This document shows, in pieces, positions 61,521 to 64,000 of a stretch of DNA of 64,000 nucleotides (position 1 is the first letter of the stretch; each line of letters begins with the position of its first letter). The notes below the pieces were generated by a model. It searched no databases, had not been told where the DNA came from, and saw only the letters and a list, made by a program, of their open reading frames with translations. Origin of the DNA: Leptospira bourretii (GTDB lineage Bacteria; Spirochaetota; Leptospiria; Leptospirales; Leptospiraceae). Location of the stretch: NCBI RefSeq assembly GCF_004770145.1, contig NZ_RQFW01000018.1:186001-250000 (forward strand), written 5' to 3'. The translations under genes and the position numbers were made by a program.

Positions 61521-62669
61521 TCATGGGAAATGTAATCGTCGTTCTTTTTGTAATTGTAACAATGCATCCTCTATAACAGGAAGGGAATCTCTTGCACTAG
61601 CAGCGGTTGAGACAGAAATGATTCCGCCATATTGATGAACCAAACGCAACTTCTTAGTTATTTCTTTATTTCCATTTACACTTTCCGAAATTTGATCCAT
61701 CAGGTGAATGAGTGAAGAAACCACCATTTGTTGGTTTTGCCGATCCATCTCATGATACACTCCACTTTGCATATGAAAGGCTCTTTCTTTGATTGTACGA
61801 ATGGCAGACTCCAAAGACAAATCACGAATGGAAAACAAACTCTTTGAGTTTTCATTTTGACTATCCGGATTTTTTTTGTTTTGTTTCCTTTCAAATTCTT
61901 TTTCGACAAAATCTAGATAATAAAATCTAACCGCATATTGATGCCATCTGGCCTGGTTTGCATTCACACGATAAACTAACAAAGTCAGTATTCTTAAAAC
62001 TTCAGAGACAATGTTTTGGTTAAATTCAATTGGATCTTTGAATGCTGCTGCCTCCTTCCATACTCTATGTATTTCAAGGGACAAAGGAAAAAACTGTATG
62101 ATTTCTGTTTTTATAGTTCCAAACCAGGGAAGAGAAACATTTACCTTCGATGTTACCCAGTCCGATTCTTCTTTTGTTTTTAGAAAAAAATGTGGGCTAT
62201 CACCCATCTTAAATTGATTCCCAAGTGAAATGATCCATTCTTGAATTTTCGCGGAGTCAGATTCAAATTCATTTTTGCCATAACCTTCGAGTCCAAACTG
62301 GAGACAAAGATTTTGCCACACCTTCAAGATCACACTAACAAAGCAAAATACGATTTCACATCGTATGGACGCAAAATACAAATCTTTATAAGTTAGGGCT
62401 TTGGCTTTTTCATCAAATGGATAGAGACTTTGTAATTCCGATAAAAACAAAACTAAAAAGGAATCAAACTCCATGCCAGATTGGTAGATTTTGTTCGTAA
62501 TGGACAAAAGAACCTCATCCGCCACAGACATGGGATACAAAGGAATTTCCAAAAGATCTTTGGTTCCATTAGAATCTTTCTTTGGTTCTTTTCCTTCTGT
62601 CTTGTTGACAGTAGCCACCAGGAGTGCCGTCAAAGAGATTCTTTTAAGAAATTCAATTCGTAACATCAT
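61521..62669 (-). CDS. Hypothetical protein paired with the flagellin-like gene
   Basis: This protein of about 382 residues begins at ATG 62669 or 62666; the frame reaches further upstream to a TTG at 62711. The N-terminal hydrophobic stretch (LKRISLTALLVATVNKTEG) could be a signal or short anchor. The rest is helical and rich in aromatic and charged residues, with no recognised motif. Its stop is 15 bases before the flagellin-like gene on the same strand, so the two are probably one operon. A role in flagellar export or assembly would be speculative. Confidence 0.6.
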   Translation of the reverse strand: MMLRIEFLKRISLTALLVATVNKTEGKEPKKDSNGTKDLLEIPLYPMSVADEVLLSITNKIYQSGMEFDSFLVLFLSELQSLYPFDEKAKALTYKDLYFASIRCEIVFCFVSVILKVWQNLCLQFGLEGYGKNEFESDSAKIQEWIISLGNQFKMGDSPHFFLKTKEESDWVTSKVNVSLPWFGTIKTEIIQFFPLSLEIHRVWKEAAAFKDPIEFNQNIVSEVLRILTLLVYRVNANQARWHQYAVRFYYLDFVEKEFERKQNKKNPDSQNENSKSLFSIRDLSLESAIRTIKERAFHMQSGVYHEMDRQNQQMVVSSLIHLMDQISESVNGNKEITKKLRLVHQYGGIISVSTAASARDSLPVIEDALLQLQKERRLHFP

Positions 62670-62800
62670 CGATAAGGATACAAATCTTAATCCAATTAAA
62701 AACCACTGCAAGTATTATTGTAATCGTCTCCATTGATTAAATTAAAATCTTATCTCTCCCCATACTTGCAATTTTAATTTCCTATGTTAAACTATCCTCC

Positions 62801-63211
62801 ATGAACGTAGCTGATTCCGAAATAAAATCCCTCCTCACATCATATCCGAAGATTACTGTTTACGGACTCAGCAACGATCCTTCTAAACCAAGCCATTATG
62901 TCCCGGTTTACATCAGAGACAAAGGTTGGGGAGTAGTTGGTACCTATCCCAAGGAACATAGTGTAGGTGGATTTACTATCTATAAAAGTTTAAAAGATGT
63001 ACCAAAAGAAGATCGTAAGTTTATCGATGTGTTTCGTAGCTCCGATAAAATTCCGGAAGTGATTGATGAAATCTTAAGTTTAGGCGGAACCGAAGTAATT
63101 TGGCTTCAATTGGGAATATCACACCCAGAGGCTGAAAAAAAAGCAGAAGAAGCAGGCATCCGCGTTGTCTCCAATCGATGCCTTATCATAGAACATAGAA
63201 ATTATTTTTAA
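62801..63211 (+). CDS. CoA-binding domain protein (YccU-like)
   Basis: This 136-residue Rossmann-type CoA_binding_2 protein has YPKITVYGLSNDPSKPSHYV and GTYPKEHSVGGFTIYKSLKD near the N-terminus. VIWLQLGISHPEAEKKAEEA and VVSNRCLIIEH close the fold. In many bacteria this domain stands alone; its physiological role is unclear. Confidence 0.9.
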   Translation: MNVADSEIKSLLTSYPKITVYGLSNDPSKPSHYVPVYIRDKGWGVVGTYPKEHSVGGFTIYKSLKDVPKEDRKFIDVFRSSDKIPEVIDEILSLGGTEVIWLQLGISHPEAEKKAEEAGIRVVSNRCLIIEHRNYF

Positions 63212-63277
63212 ACAAGATACCGATTAAAAAAACTCTACTGAGCATTTTCGAAATCCATATCCTTAGAAAAGAAAAAC

Positions 63278-63709
63278 TTAGTTTTTTCTTTTCGCTTGGA
63301 AGTCGACCCAAGATCCACAACTCCAAATGGCCCATAAAACCAACACCGGTTGAAAAAACAAACGAATCAAACGAGCCCTGTCGGTATCCAAACCAAAAGC
63401 GCTAATTCCATTCACATATTGTGAAATATTTCCCGGAAAGATTAAGACAAAAAACAAAGCAACAACCCAACCAACTTGCGCTTGTTTGTTGCGAAGCAAA
63501 ATAAGGGACAATCCCAAAACGATTTCCACGGCACCTGATAAAAGAACAACCAAATCCGCATTGATTGGTAACCAAGTAGGCACCTGCGCTAAAAATTCTG
63601 TTCTATGCCAAGTTAGGTGGCCTGCTCCGGCAAAAACCAAAAATGCACCCAAGAGGATTCTTAAGACTGTCTGAAAAATATTTCTTTTGATTGGATTTGT
63701 TTCACTCAT
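63278..63709 (-). CDS. DoxX-family membrane protein
   Basis: This 143-residue protein has four membrane helices. RILLGAFLVFAGAGHLTWHR and AVEIVLGLSLILLRNKQAQV match the DoxX family. The role is uncertain, though members associate with redox and stress functions. Ribosome-like AAGG lies five bases before ATG. Convergent with the CoA-binding gene. Confidence 0.85.
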   Translation of the reverse strand: MSETNPIKRNIFQTVLRILLGAFLVFAGAGHLTWHRTEFLAQVPTWLPINADLVVLLSGAVEIVLGLSLILLRNKQAQVGWVVALFFVLIFPGNISQYVNGISAFGLDTDRARLIRLFFQPVLVLWAIWSCGSWVDFQAKRKN

Positions 63710-63839
63710 AGAGCCTTAGACTCCCGAAACAATCCAATCGACATATTGATAGATTTTAGGGAAATCCTAAGTGAGTGATTTTGAGTCTTTATCTCATTTA
63801 TTAATCGACATCGGACGGTCTATCTGAGGCAATGGCCGT

Positions 63840-64000
63840 ATGACTTTCCTTTTTGAGAACCGATCTCATAAAAAAAATTCCATCAGAAAGCCAATTCTTT
63901 CTCTTTTTCGCACCTTCTTCTCCCTAAAAGCCCTCGTCCTTTCTTCCTTTTTGATCTTCTCTGTCTTATTTTCTGCGCCCCTTTCCGCACAAAACCAAGA
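63840..64000 (+). CDS. 5' end of a secreted-protein gene, truncated by window edge
   Basis: ATG 63840 opens a frame that remains open to the end of the window (about 53 codons). The visible part is a long basic N-region (TFLFENRSHKKNSIRKPILS) and a hydrophobic core (KALVLSSFLIFSVLFSAPLS) ending in AQNQ, i.e. a signal peptide with a likely cleavage after SAPLSA. The mature protein lies outside the window. The region before it (63712-63839) shows no clear promoter. Confidence 0.6.
   Translation, partial: MTFLFENRSHKKNSIRKPILSLFRTFFSLKALVLSSFLIFSVLFSAPLSAQNQ

Noticed and set aside
1..64000. Prophage, insertion sequences, CRISPR array or replication origin
   Set aside because: No transposase, integrase, phage structural gene, regularly spaced repeats or clustered DnaA-like boxes were recognised.

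Overview
The window reads as chromosomal DNA of a spirochaete of the genus Leptospira, most likely from the saprophytic (L. biflexa-like) branch. The evidence is a moderately low GC content, a very large spirochaete-type coiled-coil protein next to a bacterial histone-fold gene, a divergent protein carrying spirochaete FlaB flagellin motifs, many lipoproteins with loose spirochaetal lipoboxes (several reading C-K-P or C-K-M after the cleavage site), numerous sensory genes, and scavenging or housekeeping functions instead of virulence genes. The genus call is an inference from gene content. There are no rRNA or tRNA genes, insertion sequences, prophage or CRISPR arrays. Coding density is high and no gene-free stretch exceeds 300 bases; the longest is about 270 bp, at 41985-42253.

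Region 1 (1-13068): the 3' end of a probable acyltransferase gene is coupled to a GHKL-ATPase-like gene, a diiron protein, a 1076-residue membrane-anchored coiled-coil protein, a histone-fold protein and methionine aminopeptidase. A tiny secreted Cys/His peptide, a stand-alone receiver domain and thiM-thiE follow. queG, a small hypothetical gene, a hotdog thioesterase, an OmpA-like protein and a repeat-rich lipoprotein complete the region.

Region 2 (13141-25962): a patatin phospholipase, a PilZ-type protein, an orphan HEPN-like protein, an FKBP isomerase, YHYH and YwqK-type proteins, and a SCO1-like lipoprotein. Then come a three-gene operon (ABC-F plus an ABC-2 exporter), purT, and an AraC regulator with an ankyrin protein.

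Region 3 (25989-29308): a copper island of copA, a copZ-like chaperone and a His-rich secreted protein. It diverges from a CueR-type MerR regulator across a near-canonical CueR operator/promoter.

Region 4 (29325-49347): envelope and sensory genes. These are an SGNH hydrolase, three large multi-span membrane proteins of GT-C type, a zinc-ribbon membrane protein, a STAS protein, a two-gene phosphorelay, a P-type ATPase of Na,K-ATPase type with an N-terminal PTS-EIIA-like domain, an SDR oxidoreductase, a beta-propeller-like lipoprotein and a neutral ceramidase.

Region 5 (49574-64000): an LpxR-like outer-membrane deacylase with a hairpin at its 5' end, and an operon of MFS transporter, GH2 glycosidase and alpha/beta hydrolase behind a long inverted repeat. 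After these come a divergent membrane AraC regulator and DJ-1/PfpI protein, an MCP with an extra C-terminal domain, a GXWXG/DUF4334 protein, the divergent flagellin-like gene with an unknown partner, a CoA-binding protein, DoxX, and the 5' end of a secreted-protein gene.

The strongest candidates for something under-described are the coiled-coil/histone pair, the aberrant FlaB-like protein with its partner, and the EIIA-P-type ATPase fusion.
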